Assembly: GCA_003232015.1 (NCBI GenBank)
Contig: QIKU01000259.1
Location: 1-25,238, forward strand
Direction of reading: 5' to 3'
Source: Gammaproteobacteria bacterium
GTDB lineage: Bacteria; Pseudomonadota; Gammaproteobacteria; UBA6429
DNA: 25,238 nt
A program made the translations under genes and the position numbers. This document shows positions 7,984-15,421 of the stretch, one piece after another. Under the pieces are notes generated by a model. It had not been told where the DNA came from. It was given only the letters and a program-made list of their open reading frames with translations, and searched no databases. Position 1 is the first letter of the stretch. Each line of letters opens with the position of its first letter.

Positions 7984-10545
7984 GTGCGCTCTGCCTTTAT
8001 TAAATCCGATAAATTCATTGGTTTGCTGGTTGTTTTAGTCATTTACCTTTTTTCAGGGAGTGATTTTTTACGTCAGTTTGATAATGCCGCCTATGATTTA
8101 GGGGTGAAATTTTCCTCTCCTCGGCTAGCCAGCCCAAAAGTGGTGGTGGTGGCCATTGATGACACCTCGCTTGACGAGCTGGGTGCCTGGCCCTGGCCGC
8201 GTGATATTCTGGCCGATATTGTACGGCGTATTTCAAAAGCTCACCCGGCTGTTATTGGCCTTGCCTTGCCGTTTGACAAAAAACAGAGTTCGCCAGGTCT
8301 GGAATATATTCAACAGTTAAAAATGCTGTTTGATGATGACAAACAGTCCTACAATCGAAGTGCGCGCCGCCTGTTAAAGCGTGCTGAAAATAATCTGAAT
8401 ACCGACAATCTTTTAGCCTCGGCATTTAAAAATGCCGGGCGCGTGGTTCTTGCTTTACCTTATCAGTCATCAACCGATAAAAATATTGCGCGTAGCGCCG
8501 TTCTAAGTAAATACCTGAAACGTTATGAGTTAAAAAATGTAACCGGTATTCCTAAACCTGCTTCATGGTGGAAGGCATTGTGGGTGGATGACCCGGTTCC
8601 TTTAGCCGATGTGATTTACCCACCCATTAAAGAGCTCACGCGTTATGTTGGTGCGATTGGACATGTTGAACTCGGTGTAGGTGATATTTCAACTTTTCGT
8701 AGTGAACCGTTAGTTTTGCAATACGGCCAACATTACCTGCCTTCGTTTTCGTTAATGCTGGCAATACGCAATAATAATAAATCAACACGTGATATTCGGG
8801 TTGATTTAAAAAAAGGTGTGGTAATGGGTGGCGAGCGTGTCACAACGGATGACCAGTTACGTGTTTACCCCCGTTTTTATCAGGGCAAAAATGGCCAGTC
8901 AGCATTCAATATTATTTCAGCCAGTGAAGTGTATAACAACCGCGTTAAGTCTAAAACACTGCGTAACAAAATTGTTATTGTTGGCATTACCACCCGGCAA
9001 AATACAAAAATAATTCCTACTGCATTAGGCACGCCAATGGCACCGGCACTGGTAAGTGCGCATATGGTTTCGAGTTTAATCAATGGTGAACAATACCAGT
9101 TTCTGGAAGATACAAAGTTAATTCAATTATTTGCCTATATTCTGGTTGCCTTATACCTTATCTTTTTATTACCGCGTTTACGTATGACTACCGGTCTGGT
9201 TGTTAGTATTCTCTTACTCATTGGTTTTATTAACGCACACTTTATAACCATGATAGCCAGCACAACCTGGTTACCATTAATGATACCGGCCTTTGCACTG
9301 CTGGTCGGGCACTTTGTGATTGGCTTTAAGCATTTTTTTGAACAGAGTTTTTCCGGTGTTAAACAGGAACTTTCTGATGCCCATTTATTGCTCGGTAAGT
9401 CTTTTCATGAGCAGGGACAACTGGATCAGGCTTATGAGAAATACCGTAAATGTGTGATGACCCCGGATGCATTACATAGTTTATATAATTTAGGCCTGGA
9501 TTATGAACGCAAGCGTCAGTTAAATAAGGCGGCTTCTGTTTTTAAATTTATTGAAGGCCATGATGAAAATTACAGTGATATTCAGGAACGTATTGGGCGC
9601 AATAAAGAAGCCTCCGATGCACTGGCTTTTGGTGGTGGCGCTAAAAATTCAAATATGAATGGCACCTTGATTTTAAGCAGCCCGGGTATTCAAAAGCCAA
9701 CCATTGGCCGCTATAGCATCGATGAAGAAATTGGGCGTGGTGCAATGGGCATGGTTTACTTAGGGCATGACCCTAAAATTGGCCGTACCGTTGCAATTAA
9801 AACCATGATGCTTTCGCAGGAATTTGAAGGCGATAAACTTGAAGATGTGAAAAAGCGTTTCTTCCGTGAAGCCGAAACAGCCGGTCGACTTGACCACCCG
9901 AATATTGTCACAATCTATGATGTCGGTGAAGATCAGGATTTATCTTATATCGCAATGGACTATATTAAAGGCAGGCCATTAAATGAGTATTGCCAGCCTG
10001 ATAATTTACTGTCAGCCATAGAAGTATTTGATGTCATCATAAAAGTAACCGAAGGGCTTAATTATGCGATGGGTAAAAATGTTGTACATCGCGATATCAA
10101 ACCAGCAAATATTATCTTCGACCGGGAAACAGGCAGTGTAAAAATTACTGATTTCGGTGTAGCCTGTTTAACCGATGTCAGTAAAACAAAAACAGGCACA
10201 ATATTGGGCAGTCCTTCTTATATGTCACCCGAGCAACTTGCGGGTAAAAAAGTAGATGGCCGTTCAGACTTATTTTCGTTAGGGATTACTTTTTACCAGT
10301 TACTCACCGGTGAGCTCCCTTTTATTGGAGAGTCAATGGCCAGCTTAATGTATAAAATTGCAAATGAAAAGCATCCCGATATTCGCATGTTCCGCCCGGA
10401 TCTGCCGGCTTGCACCAGCACCATTATGAATAAAGCGTTGCATAAAGATTTAGAAAAACGTTTTCAGTCTGGTGAACGCATGGCCAGTGCGCTACAGCGC
10501 TGCCAGGAACGAATTGGCAAAAAGCGAGGTAGCAAAAAAGCATGA
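7984..10545 (+). CDS. CHASE2-TPR membrane serine/threonine protein kinase
   Basis: The start is probably GTG 7984: the AAGGA at 7973-7977 is 6 bases before it but directly abuts the in-frame ATG at 7978. The 853-residue protein has one N-terminal membrane helix (about 9-26). A large extracytoplasmic CHASE2 sensor follows (about 30-370; VVVVAIDDTSLDELG and GAWPWPRD are typical). Three membrane helices lie at about 377-465, then a cytoplasmic TPR-like segment (about 470-535). A Hanks-type kinase domain starts near 575, with Gly loop IGRGAMGMVYLG, ATP-binding Lys606, HRD at 702-704 followed by IKPAN, DFG at 723-725, and GSPSYMSPEQL. All catalytic residues are intact. It presumably senses an envelope or external signal and phosphorylates cytoplasmic targets. 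The phosphatase and FHA genes directly downstream are likely partners. Confidence 0.93.
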   Translation: MRSAFIKSDKFIGLLVVLVIYLFSGSDFLRQFDNAAYDLGVKFSSPRLASPKVVVVAIDDTSLDELGAWPWPRDILADIVRRISKAHPAVIGLALPFDKKQSSPGLEYIQQLKMLFDDDKQSYNRSARRLLKRAENNLNTDNLLASAFKNAGRVVLALPYQSSTDKNIARSAVLSKYLKRYELKNVTGIPKPASWWKALWVDDPVPLADVIYPPIKELTRYVGAIGHVELGVGDISTFRSEPLVLQYGQHYLPSFSLMLAIRNNNKSTRDIRVDLKKGVVMGGERVTTDDQLRVYPRFYQGKNGQSAFNIISASEVYNNRVKSKTLRNKIVIVGITTRQNTKIIPTALGTPMAPALVSAHMVSSLINGEQYQFLEDTKLIQLFAYILVALYLIFLLPRLRMTTGLVVSILLLIGFINAHFITMIASTTWLPLMIPAFALLVGHFVIGFKHFFEQSFSGVKQELSDAHLLLGKSFHEQGQLDQAYEKYRKCVMTPDALHSLYNLGLDYERKRQLNKAASVFKFIEGHDENYSDIQERIGRNKEASDALAFGGGAKNSNMNGTLILSSPGIQKPTIGRYSIDEEIGRGAMGMVYLGHDPKIGRTVAIKTMMLSQEFEGDKLEDVKKRFFREAETAGRLDHPNIVTIYDVGEDQDLSYIAMDYIKGRPLNEYCQPDNLLSAIEVFDVIIKVTEGLNYAMGKNVVHRDIKPANIIFDRETGSVKITDFGVACLTDVSKTKTGTILGSPSYMSPEQLAGKKVDGRSDLFSLGITFYQLLTGELPFIGESMASLMYKIANEKHPDIRMFRPDLPACTSTIMNKALHKDLEKRFQSGERMASALQRCQERIGKKRGSKKA

Positions 10546-11351
10546 GCAACAATGCGAATAAATATTCGAGCAAAATCGATGCTTTTGGTGTAACCGATGT
10601 TGGCCAGGTTCGTGACCATAATGAAGATGCGATTGATTGTGATATCGAGCGTGGCATGTTTATCCTTGCCGATGGCATGGGGGGGCATAACGCAGGTGAA
10701 GTTGCCAGTGCGCTGGCAATAGAAAGTATTAAACATGCACTGTATGACGTGCTCACACCAGAAATTATTGATTCAGAAATTGTGGATTATAACGATGCTC
10801 TGTACGAAGCAATAACCTACGCTAACACTGAGATTTTTGAGCAGGCTCTCGAAAATACAGAATACGCAGGAATGGGTACAACGCTGGTAATGAGTTTAAT
10901 CCAGAATGGTAAAGCACTTATTGCAAATGTGGGTGATTCGCGTTTATATGTTAATAATGGTTCGACGCTAACCCAACTGACAACCGACCATTCTCTGGTG
11001 CAGGAAATGGTCGACAATGGCTACTTATCCGAAGATGAGGCGTATTCAGCAGTAAGCCGGAATTTAATTACCCGTGCATTGGGGATTAGCGAAGAAGTTG
11101 AAGTGGATTTAATCGAGCATAAAATCCAGCCCGGAGACGTGTTTCTGTTATGCTCAGATGGGTTGTCTGATCTGGTGCTAGATGAAGAAATATCAGCTAT
11201 TCTTAGCGAGCCGGGCAGTTTAAGCGATGCGGGGAAAAAATTAGTCGCCGCTGCCAATGATAAAGGTGGTAAAGATAATATATCGGTTATATTAATAACA
11301 ATGCGGGATGCCTTTTCTGATGACAGTGGCTATGAAGGTTCCGTTGCGTAA
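10542..11351 (+). CDS. PP2C family serine/threonine phosphatase
   Basis: The ATG overlaps the kinase stop (ATGA), indicating translational coupling. The 269-residue product is a complete, soluble PPM/PP2C phosphatase with the family motifs in order: GQVRDHNEDA, FILADGMGGHNAGEVAS, GMGTTLV, ANVGDSRLY, TTDHSLVQEM, NLITRALG, FLLCSDGLSDLV and GGKDNISVILI. The metal-binding aspartates of these motifs are all present, so an active Mn/Mg-dependent enzyme is expected. By analogy with PknB/PstP-type pairs it would reverse phosphorylation by the neighbouring kinase on the kinase itself and its FHA partners. No membrane segment is seen. Confidence 0.94.
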   Translation: MSNNANKYSSKIDAFGVTDVGQVRDHNEDAIDCDIERGMFILADGMGGHNAGEVASALAIESIKHALYDVLTPEIIDSEIVDYNDALYEAITYANTEIFEQALENTEYAGMGTTLVMSLIQNGKALIANVGDSRLYVNNGSTLTQLTTDHSLVQEMVDNGYLSEDEAYSAVSRNLITRALGISEEVEVDLIEHKIQPGDVFLLCSDGLSDLVLDEEISAILSEPGSLSDAGKKLVAAANDKGGKDNISVILITMRDAFSDDSGYEGSVA

Positions 11352-11379
11352 CCCTTATTTCTTTTAACAGGATAAAAGT

Positions 11380-12006
11380 ATGTCTAAATTAGTATTAACC
11401 CATGATGGCGCAGTAATAAAAGAATTTATGCTTGATAAAGAGCGTCTGACCATCGGCCGCAAGCCCGGCAACGACATTCATATTGATGATCCCACTATCA
11501 GTGGCGAGCATGCCGCTATATTAATGTTACAACATGCTTATGTAGAAGACTTAAACAGTACTAATGGTACCAGCCTGAATGGCCGGTCGGTCACCAAACG
11601 GCAGCTCACTAATGGTGACTTGATTAAAATTGGCCGGCATGAATTTAAATTTATTGACGAAACGGTGAATGAATTTGAACGTACCGTTATGATTTCACCA
11701 CAGAAAAATAAGAAAGATACTGTTGAACCACCTAAAAAATATCAGGTATTGATTGTTTCCGGGCCTAAAAATGGTGAAGTGATTACTTTAAACAAACCCT
11801 ACACGACATTAGGTTCGCCTGGCGGACAAGTGGCCGTGATAGCCAAAAGAGGCAGTAAATATTATTTAATGCCCATGAGTGGCACAATCAATGCGAAGCC
11901 TCCCTTGTTAAATAATACCGCGATTGGGGTTAAGAGTGAGTTATTATCCTCGGGAGACCGGATTGAAGTTTCTGGTACTCAGCTTGAGTTTCAGGAACAA
12001 CCTTAA
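11380..12006 (+). CDS. FHA domain protein with a second, degenerate FHA-like half
   Basis: The ATG is 28 bases after the phosphatase stop, with CAGGA upstream. In the 208-residue product, residues 1-95 form a canonical FHA phosphothreonine-binding domain: GR at 26-27, Ser41, His44 and NSTNGT at 59-64. A linker contains ERTV with Thr102 and a Lys-rich stretch. Residues 120-208 follow the same layout of strands (GEVITLNKPYTTLG, LLSSGDRIEVSG, LEFQ) but lack the binding Arg, Ser, His and Asn. I read this as a degenerate second FHA fold, which is inference. It is a likely reader or substrate of the adjacent kinase, analogous to GarA-like proteins. No signal peptide or membrane helix is present. 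Confidence 0.88.
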   Translation: MSKLVLTHDGAVIKEFMLDKERLTIGRKPGNDIHIDDPTISGEHAAILMLQHAYVEDLNSTNGTSLNGRSVTKRQLTNGDLIKIGRHEFKFIDETVNEFERTVMISPQKNKKDTVEPPKKYQVLIVSGPKNGEVITLNKPYTTLGSPGGQVAVIAKRGSKYYLMPMSGTINAKPPLLNNTAIGVKSELLSSGDRIEVSGTQLEFQEQP

Positions 12007-12060
12007 GCTCTTGTAATGGTTTTGTTTAGTGCTTATTTATAATTCAGGTCTGGTTTAACG

Positions 12061-12420
12061 GTGGCAAAATTAATTCTGAAACACGATGGCATTAACCTGC
12101 GTTCCTATTTATTAGAAAAAGCGGCAACCACCATTGGTCGCAATGATGATAATGATATTTACCTGGACGATTATGCAGTGAGTGCCCTGCACGCGGTGAT
12201 TGTTGCGGAGAATAATCCCTATCTTGACGATGCACAGGACTTCTTTGTTCAGGACATGGAATCGACCAATGGCTCCTTTGTAAATGATGATCGTGTCGAG
12301 CGCCATTTACTGAAACAGGGTGATATTATCAAAGTTGGTAGCCACGAGTTTACCTTTGATTCGGGGCAAAATCCCAAGCATGAGCGCACTGCCATTTATC
12401 TTCCTGATGAAGACGAATAA
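12061..12420 (+). CDS. Small single-domain FHA protein
   Basis: This 119-residue protein starts at GTG, with only a weak CAGG upstream. It is almost entirely one FHA domain: GR at 26-27, Ser41, His44 and STNGS at 68-72 are intact, so phosphothreonine binding is expected. The beginning MAKLILKHDG and the positions of all key residues equal those of the preceding FHA protein, so the two are probably tandem paralogues. The short C-terminal tail contains HERTA (Thr110) and ends in an acidic LPDEDE. It lies 54 bases downstream in the same direction and is probably the last gene of the kinase cassette. Confidence 0.88.
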   Translation: MAKLILKHDGINLRSYLLEKAATTIGRNDDNDIYLDDYAVSALHAVIVAENNPYLDDAQDFFVQDMESTNGSFVNDDRVERHLLKQGDIIKVGSHEFTFDSGQNPKHERTAIYLPDEDE

Positions 12421-12432
12421 AACATATGCAAA

Positions 12433-12468
12433 ATGTAGGGTGGGTTCTGCTAACGTCCCTGAAGTGGT
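12433..12468. repeat. Decayed GTAGGGTGGGTT-type intergenic repeat
   Basis: TGTAGGGTGGGTTCTGCTAACGT resembles, in pieces, the left half of a palindromic repeat common in proteobacteria (GTAGGGTGGGTT...AACCCACC). The right arm is not recognisable here. This rests on remembered similarity only. Confidence 0.3.
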
Positions 12469-12485
12469 TTGCTAAGTAACCGGTA

Positions 12486-12513
12486 TTGATTATTTCACTA
12501 CTTTGTATATACT
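12486..12513 (+). promoter_or_regulatory. Predicted sigma-70 promoter of the RHH/membrane-protein pair
   Basis: TTGATT (12486-12491) and TATACT (12508-12513) are 16 bases apart. Transcription would begin near 12520, 28 bases before the ATG. This suggests the pair is transcribed independently of the kinase cassette. Confidence 0.5.
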
Positions 12514-12547
12514 TTTAGCATAAGCATTATTTTATTGGAGAGTAACA

Positions 12548-12754
12548 ATGAAAGCGACAAGCTTTAAATTTGATGAGAAAACAACGCAACTCATTGATAA
12601 ACTTAAAGAAAGAAGTCATGCGTCATCACGGACAGAGGTTTTGCGAAAAGCGCTTTACTTGCTGGACTTAGCCACTAAAGCGAAAGAAGATGAAAAGCGC
12701 CTTGTTATTAAGGGAGCCGAAGGCGAGCCTGAAAAAGAAATTTTAATGTATTAA
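12548..12754 (+). CDS. Small ribbon-helix-helix (CopG/Arc-type) protein
   Basis: This 68-residue protein has the RHH fold: a strand KATSFKFD, a helix EKTTQLIDKLKERSH, and a second helix after ASSRTEVLRKALYLLDLATKA, with the S-R-T-E-V turn typical of the family. A charged C-terminal tail (GAEGEPEKEILMY) follows. TTGGAG lies 7 bases before the ATG. Such proteins bind DNA as dimers and often repress their own operon. The following gene encodes a membrane protein rather than a recognisable toxin, so this is not an obvious toxin-antitoxin pair. The fold is fairly sure; the regulatory target is unknown. Confidence 0.75.
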   Translation: MKATSFKFDEKTTQLIDKLKERSHASSRTEVLRKALYLLDLATKAKEDEKRLVIKGAEGEPEKEILMY

Positions 12755-12787
12755 GTAATTCAATGATTAAGCAAAGGAATGCTTTAA

Positions 12788-13180
12788 ATGACCCCGACTA
12801 GCGAACCCTATAATTTATCCAAAATTCCTCCTGATTTTGCAAAAGGAGCGGATGAACTGACCGAGCCACAAAAAGCGCAAATAAAAATGACGTATTATGT
12901 TCTCGCTGGTGCAGCTATTTTATTATTAGCGAGTGGTGGTGCATACATTTGGGCCAATAATGGTGTTGCTGATTATGCCACTGACGTTAGAGTATTATGT
13001 GCTGATAGTACTGTGAGTGTGGCTACAGATTTTTGCAAAAAATACATAGAAGAAAAATTTTTAGTTAACAATATACCCGCAAAAGAAGTTTTTGAATTTT
13101 TCAAAAGCTTTATACCCCCTATTGTGACGCTTGTTTTAGGTGCGCATTATGTAACACGAAATTCAGATTCAAACACTTAA
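12788..13180 (+). CDS. Hypothetical two-helix membrane protein
   Basis: I do not recognise this 130-residue protein. It has a hydrophilic N-terminal segment (1-34), a membrane helix at about 36-56 (ending GGAYIWA), and a central region (57-106) with two cysteines (71 and 82) that could form a disulfide if exported. A second hydrophobic segment SFIPPIVTLVLGAHYVT (about 107-123) precedes a short polar tail. AAGGAATG lies 8 bases before the ATG. It begins 33 bases after the RHH gene and is probably co-transcribed with it. No signal peptide cleavage site or catalytic motif is visible. The arrangement would suit a small envelope protein under control of its neighbour, but this is only a possibility. 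Confidence 0.65.
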   Translation: MTPTSEPYNLSKIPPDFAKGADELTEPQKAQIKMTYYVLAGAAILLLASGGAYIWANNGVADYATDVRVLCADSTVSVATDFCKKYIEEKFLVNNIPAKEVFEFFKSFIPPIVTLVLGAHYVTRNSDSNT

Positions 13181-13331
13181 CACACTATCCATCCGGCAAA
13201 GGCAATTCTTTCACATAAGCCCGATTATTCAATATTTTCGAGCAAATCCCCCGGTTTTAACCTGCGCAAAGTGAAGAGTGGTGGTAAAATCTTCCCATAT
13301 TTGTATTAAACAGTATTTATTTGGAGTCAAA

Positions 13332-14078
13332 ATGGCAGGTCATAGTAAGTGGGCTAATATACAACACCGCAAAAAAGCACAAGATTCAAAGCGTGGTAAA
13401 TTATTTACCAAATTAATCCGTGAAATTGTTGTTGCTGCAAAAATGGGCGGGGGTGACCCGGATGCAAATCCACGGCTGCGAGCGGCTATCGACAAAGGCC
13501 TCAGTGGTAATATGACGCGTGATACTATTGAGCGTGCAGTGAAGCGCGGTGCCGGTGCTGGCGACAACGAAAATTATGATGAAGTACGTTATGAAGGTTA
13601 TGGCCCCAGTGGTGTTGCGGTATTAGTGGAATGTTTAACCGATAATATTAATCGAACGGTTTCGGAAGTGCGCCATGCTTTTTCAAAATCAGGCGGTAAT
13701 TTAGGTACCGATGGCTCGGTGGCTTACCTTTTTACCAAGCAGGGTATTTTAAGTTATCCCACCGGCAGTGATGAAGATAAAATAATGGATGCAGCGTTAG
13801 AAGCAGGCGCCGAAGATGTTGTGACCAATGAAGATGGCAGTATTGATGTAACCACATTATGGGAAGACTTTTTGATGGTGAAAGATACCATGGTCGCCGC
13901 GTCATTAGAACCGGAACATGCCGAAGTTACAATGGTGGCTTCAACCAGTGTAGACTTACAGGTGGAAGATGCAGAAAAAGTAATGCGTTTGATTGATGTG
14001 TTAGAAGACCTGGATGACGTGCAAAATGTATATACCAACGCCGACTTTACCGAAGAAGTGATGCAGGCTCTGGCTTAG
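13332..14078 (+). CDS. yebC: YebC/PmpR family protein
   Basis: The start is ATG 13332, which gives the universal beginning [15 protein letters not shown] and has TTGGAG upstream; the frame is open further but without support. The 248-residue product matches family length throughout, with [42 protein letters not shown] and the closing [11 protein letters not shown]. YebC proteins were described as transcriptional regulators, and some members have been linked to relief of ribosome stalling. The gene normally sits directly upstream of ruvC, and between aspS and ruvC in many gammaproteobacteria; here the kinase cassette and RHH pair separate it from aspS. Confidence 0.95.
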   Translation: MAGHSKWANIQHRKKAQDSKRGKLFTKLIREIVVAAKMGGGDPDANPRLRAAIDKGLSGNMTRDTIERAVKRGAGAGDNENYDEVRYEGYGPSGVAVLVECLTDNINRTVSEVRHAFSKSGGNLGTDGSVAYLFTKQGILSYPTGSDEDKIMDAALEAGAEDVVTNEDGSIDVTTLWEDFLMVKDTMVAASLEPEHAEVTMVASTSVDLQVEDAEKVMRLIDVLEDLDDVQNVYTNADFTEEVMQALA

Positions 14079-14134
14079 TAAAGTGACCAGTGGCTCAGTA
14101 ATGGCTGAATAAATTCTAAATAAGGATTAAGACA

Positions 14135-14761
14135 ACGACAACCAAGCTGACAGAGCAACAACAACTCAGTTCGACTACGCGAATTTTGGGCATCGACCCC
14201 GGTTCACGTATCACGGGCTACGGTATTATTGACGTTACAAAAAATAAAAGTTGCTGGGTGAACAGTGGTTGTATTCGTACACCGGATGAGGCTTTGCCTA
14301 TCAGGCTCAAGTCGATATTCAGAGGTTTGTCTGAGTTAATTGCCGAATACCAGCCAACCGAAATGGCGATTGAAAAAGTGTTTATGCATCGCAATCCTGA
14401 TTCAGCACTCAAACTTGGCCAGGCTCGTGGCACCGCAATTTGCGTGGTCGCCAATCAGGACATCCCGGTGCATGAATACACGCCGCGTGAAATTAAACAG
14501 GCTATCGTGGGCAAAGGCAATGCCAGTAAAGTACAAATGCAGCATATGGTTCGGGTGTTATTAGGTTTAAGTAAATTTCCGCAGGAAGACGCGGCCGATG
14601 CGCTAGCCATCGCACTATGTCGGGCACATTTACGCACCAGTATGCAAAATTTTGAACAGGCGGCCGGTAAACAAACATTAGTATCGAATAAAAATAAAAT
14701 TGATTTAAAAGCCATGAACATATTTAAACGTTCTGCGCGCAAACGCCGAAGCCGAATTTAA
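14135..14761 (+). CDS. ruvC: Holliday junction resolvase RuvC, with non-standard start
   Basis: RuvC cuts Holliday junctions after RuvAB branch migration. The product carries ILGIDPGSRITGYGII with the first catalytic Asp, the Glu in MAIEKVF, and the two Asp of EDAADALAIA, so the active site is intact. It ends in a basic tail (FKRSARKRRSRI) somewhat longer than E. coli. The only standard start codon in frame, TTG 14186, would remove most of the first beta strand and has no ribosome binding site. The frame is open back to 14120 without ATG or GTG. TAAGGA at 14121-14126 points, with 8-base spacing, to ACG 14135; ATT 14126 and CTG 14147 are other options. I place the start at ACG 14135, with low certainty. 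A sequencing error is possible. Confidence 0.85.
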   Translation, partial: TTTKLTEQQQLSSTTRILGIDPGSRITGYGIIDVTKNKSCWVNSGCIRTPDEALPIRLKSIFRGLSELIAEYQPTEMAIEKVFMHRNPDSALKLGQARGTAICVVANQDIPVHEYTPREIKQAIVGKGNASKVQMQHMVRVLLGLSKFPQEDAADALAIALCRAHLRTSMQNFEQAAGKQTLVSNKNKIDLKAMNIFKRSARKRRSRI

Positions 14762-14794
14762 CCCTGAATTTAAAAGCCATTAAAAAGAAAAAAT

Positions 14795-15412
14795 ATGATT
14801 GGTCGACTCACAGGTAAAGTAATAGAAAAAAATCCACCGATGCTGGTTATCGATGTGCAAGGGGTTGGCTACGAAGTTGAAGTGCCGATGAATACTTTTT
14901 ACAGCTTGCCCGAGCTTAATGAAATAATGACCCTGTTTACACATATGATAGTGCGTGAAGATGCGCAGTTCTTATGTGGTTTTGTTGCGGATGACGAACG
15001 GCGCTTATTTCGGACTTTAATAAAAGTAAACGGAGTAGGCGCAAAACTGGCGTTGGCTATTTTGTCGAGCATCAGCGCGCAGGAGTTTGCACGTTGCGTT
15101 AATGAGAACGATACCAAAGCACTGATGCAACTACCGGGCATTGGCAAGAAAACAGCCGAAAGGTTGATCATAGAAGTGCGAGACAAATTAAAAGACTGGC
15201 TACCGGCGAGTTTACCAACACAGGATAATAAGCAACAGCCGGTTATGCAGCAGGATGAAACCACCGAAGCCAGCAGTGCGTTAATTGCGCTAGGTTATAA
15301 GCCACAGGAAGCCAGTATCATGGTGCAGCAGGCGTTAGCCGATTCATCTGAAAGCAATATCTCCAGCGGTGAACTTATTCGTGCTGCCTTAAAGAATAAG
15401 GCAACGATATAA
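14795..15412 (+). CDS. ruvA: Holliday junction DNA helicase subunit RuvA
   Basis: The 205-residue product begins MIGRLTGKVIEK, followed by VDVQGVGYEVEVP-like OB-fold sequence (to about 62). Two helix-hairpin-helix motifs follow, NGVGAKLALAIL and LPGIGKKTAERLI. A flexible linker (about 140-155, Gln-rich) then leads to domain III, which contacts RuvB (ALIALGYKPQEAS onward). A RuvA tetramer holds the four-way junction and loads RuvB rings. The ATG lies 33 bases after the ruvC stop behind an A-rich, weak ribosome binding site. ruvB follows after 9 bases, so both are surely one operon. Confidence 0.97.
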   Translation: MIGRLTGKVIEKNPPMLVIDVQGVGYEVEVPMNTFYSLPELNEIMTLFTHMIVREDAQFLCGFVADDERRLFRTLIKVNGVGAKLALAILSSISAQEFARCVNENDTKALMQLPGIGKKTAERLIIEVRDKLKDWLPASLPTQDNKQQPVMQQDETTEASSALIALGYKPQEASIMVQQALADSSESNISSGELIRAALKNKATI

Positions 15413-15421
15413 AGGAATACC

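Noticed and set aside
7779..8042. Minus-strand open frame of 87 codons before the kinase gene
   Set aside because: It overlaps the kinase start and the aspS terminator-like region, and shows no family pattern or ribosome binding site.
7984..12420. Type VI secretion control locus
   Set aside because: The kinase, phosphatase and FHA trio suggests it, but no tss gene or secretion component is in the window.
12548..13180. Classical type II toxin-antitoxin pair
   Set aside because: The second gene encodes a two-helix membrane protein without any nuclease, acetyltransferase or gyrase-toxin motif.
13278..13331. Longer N-terminus for YebC
   Set aside because: The family begins MAGHSKW and ATG 13332 has a good TTGGAG; the extension covers the leader.
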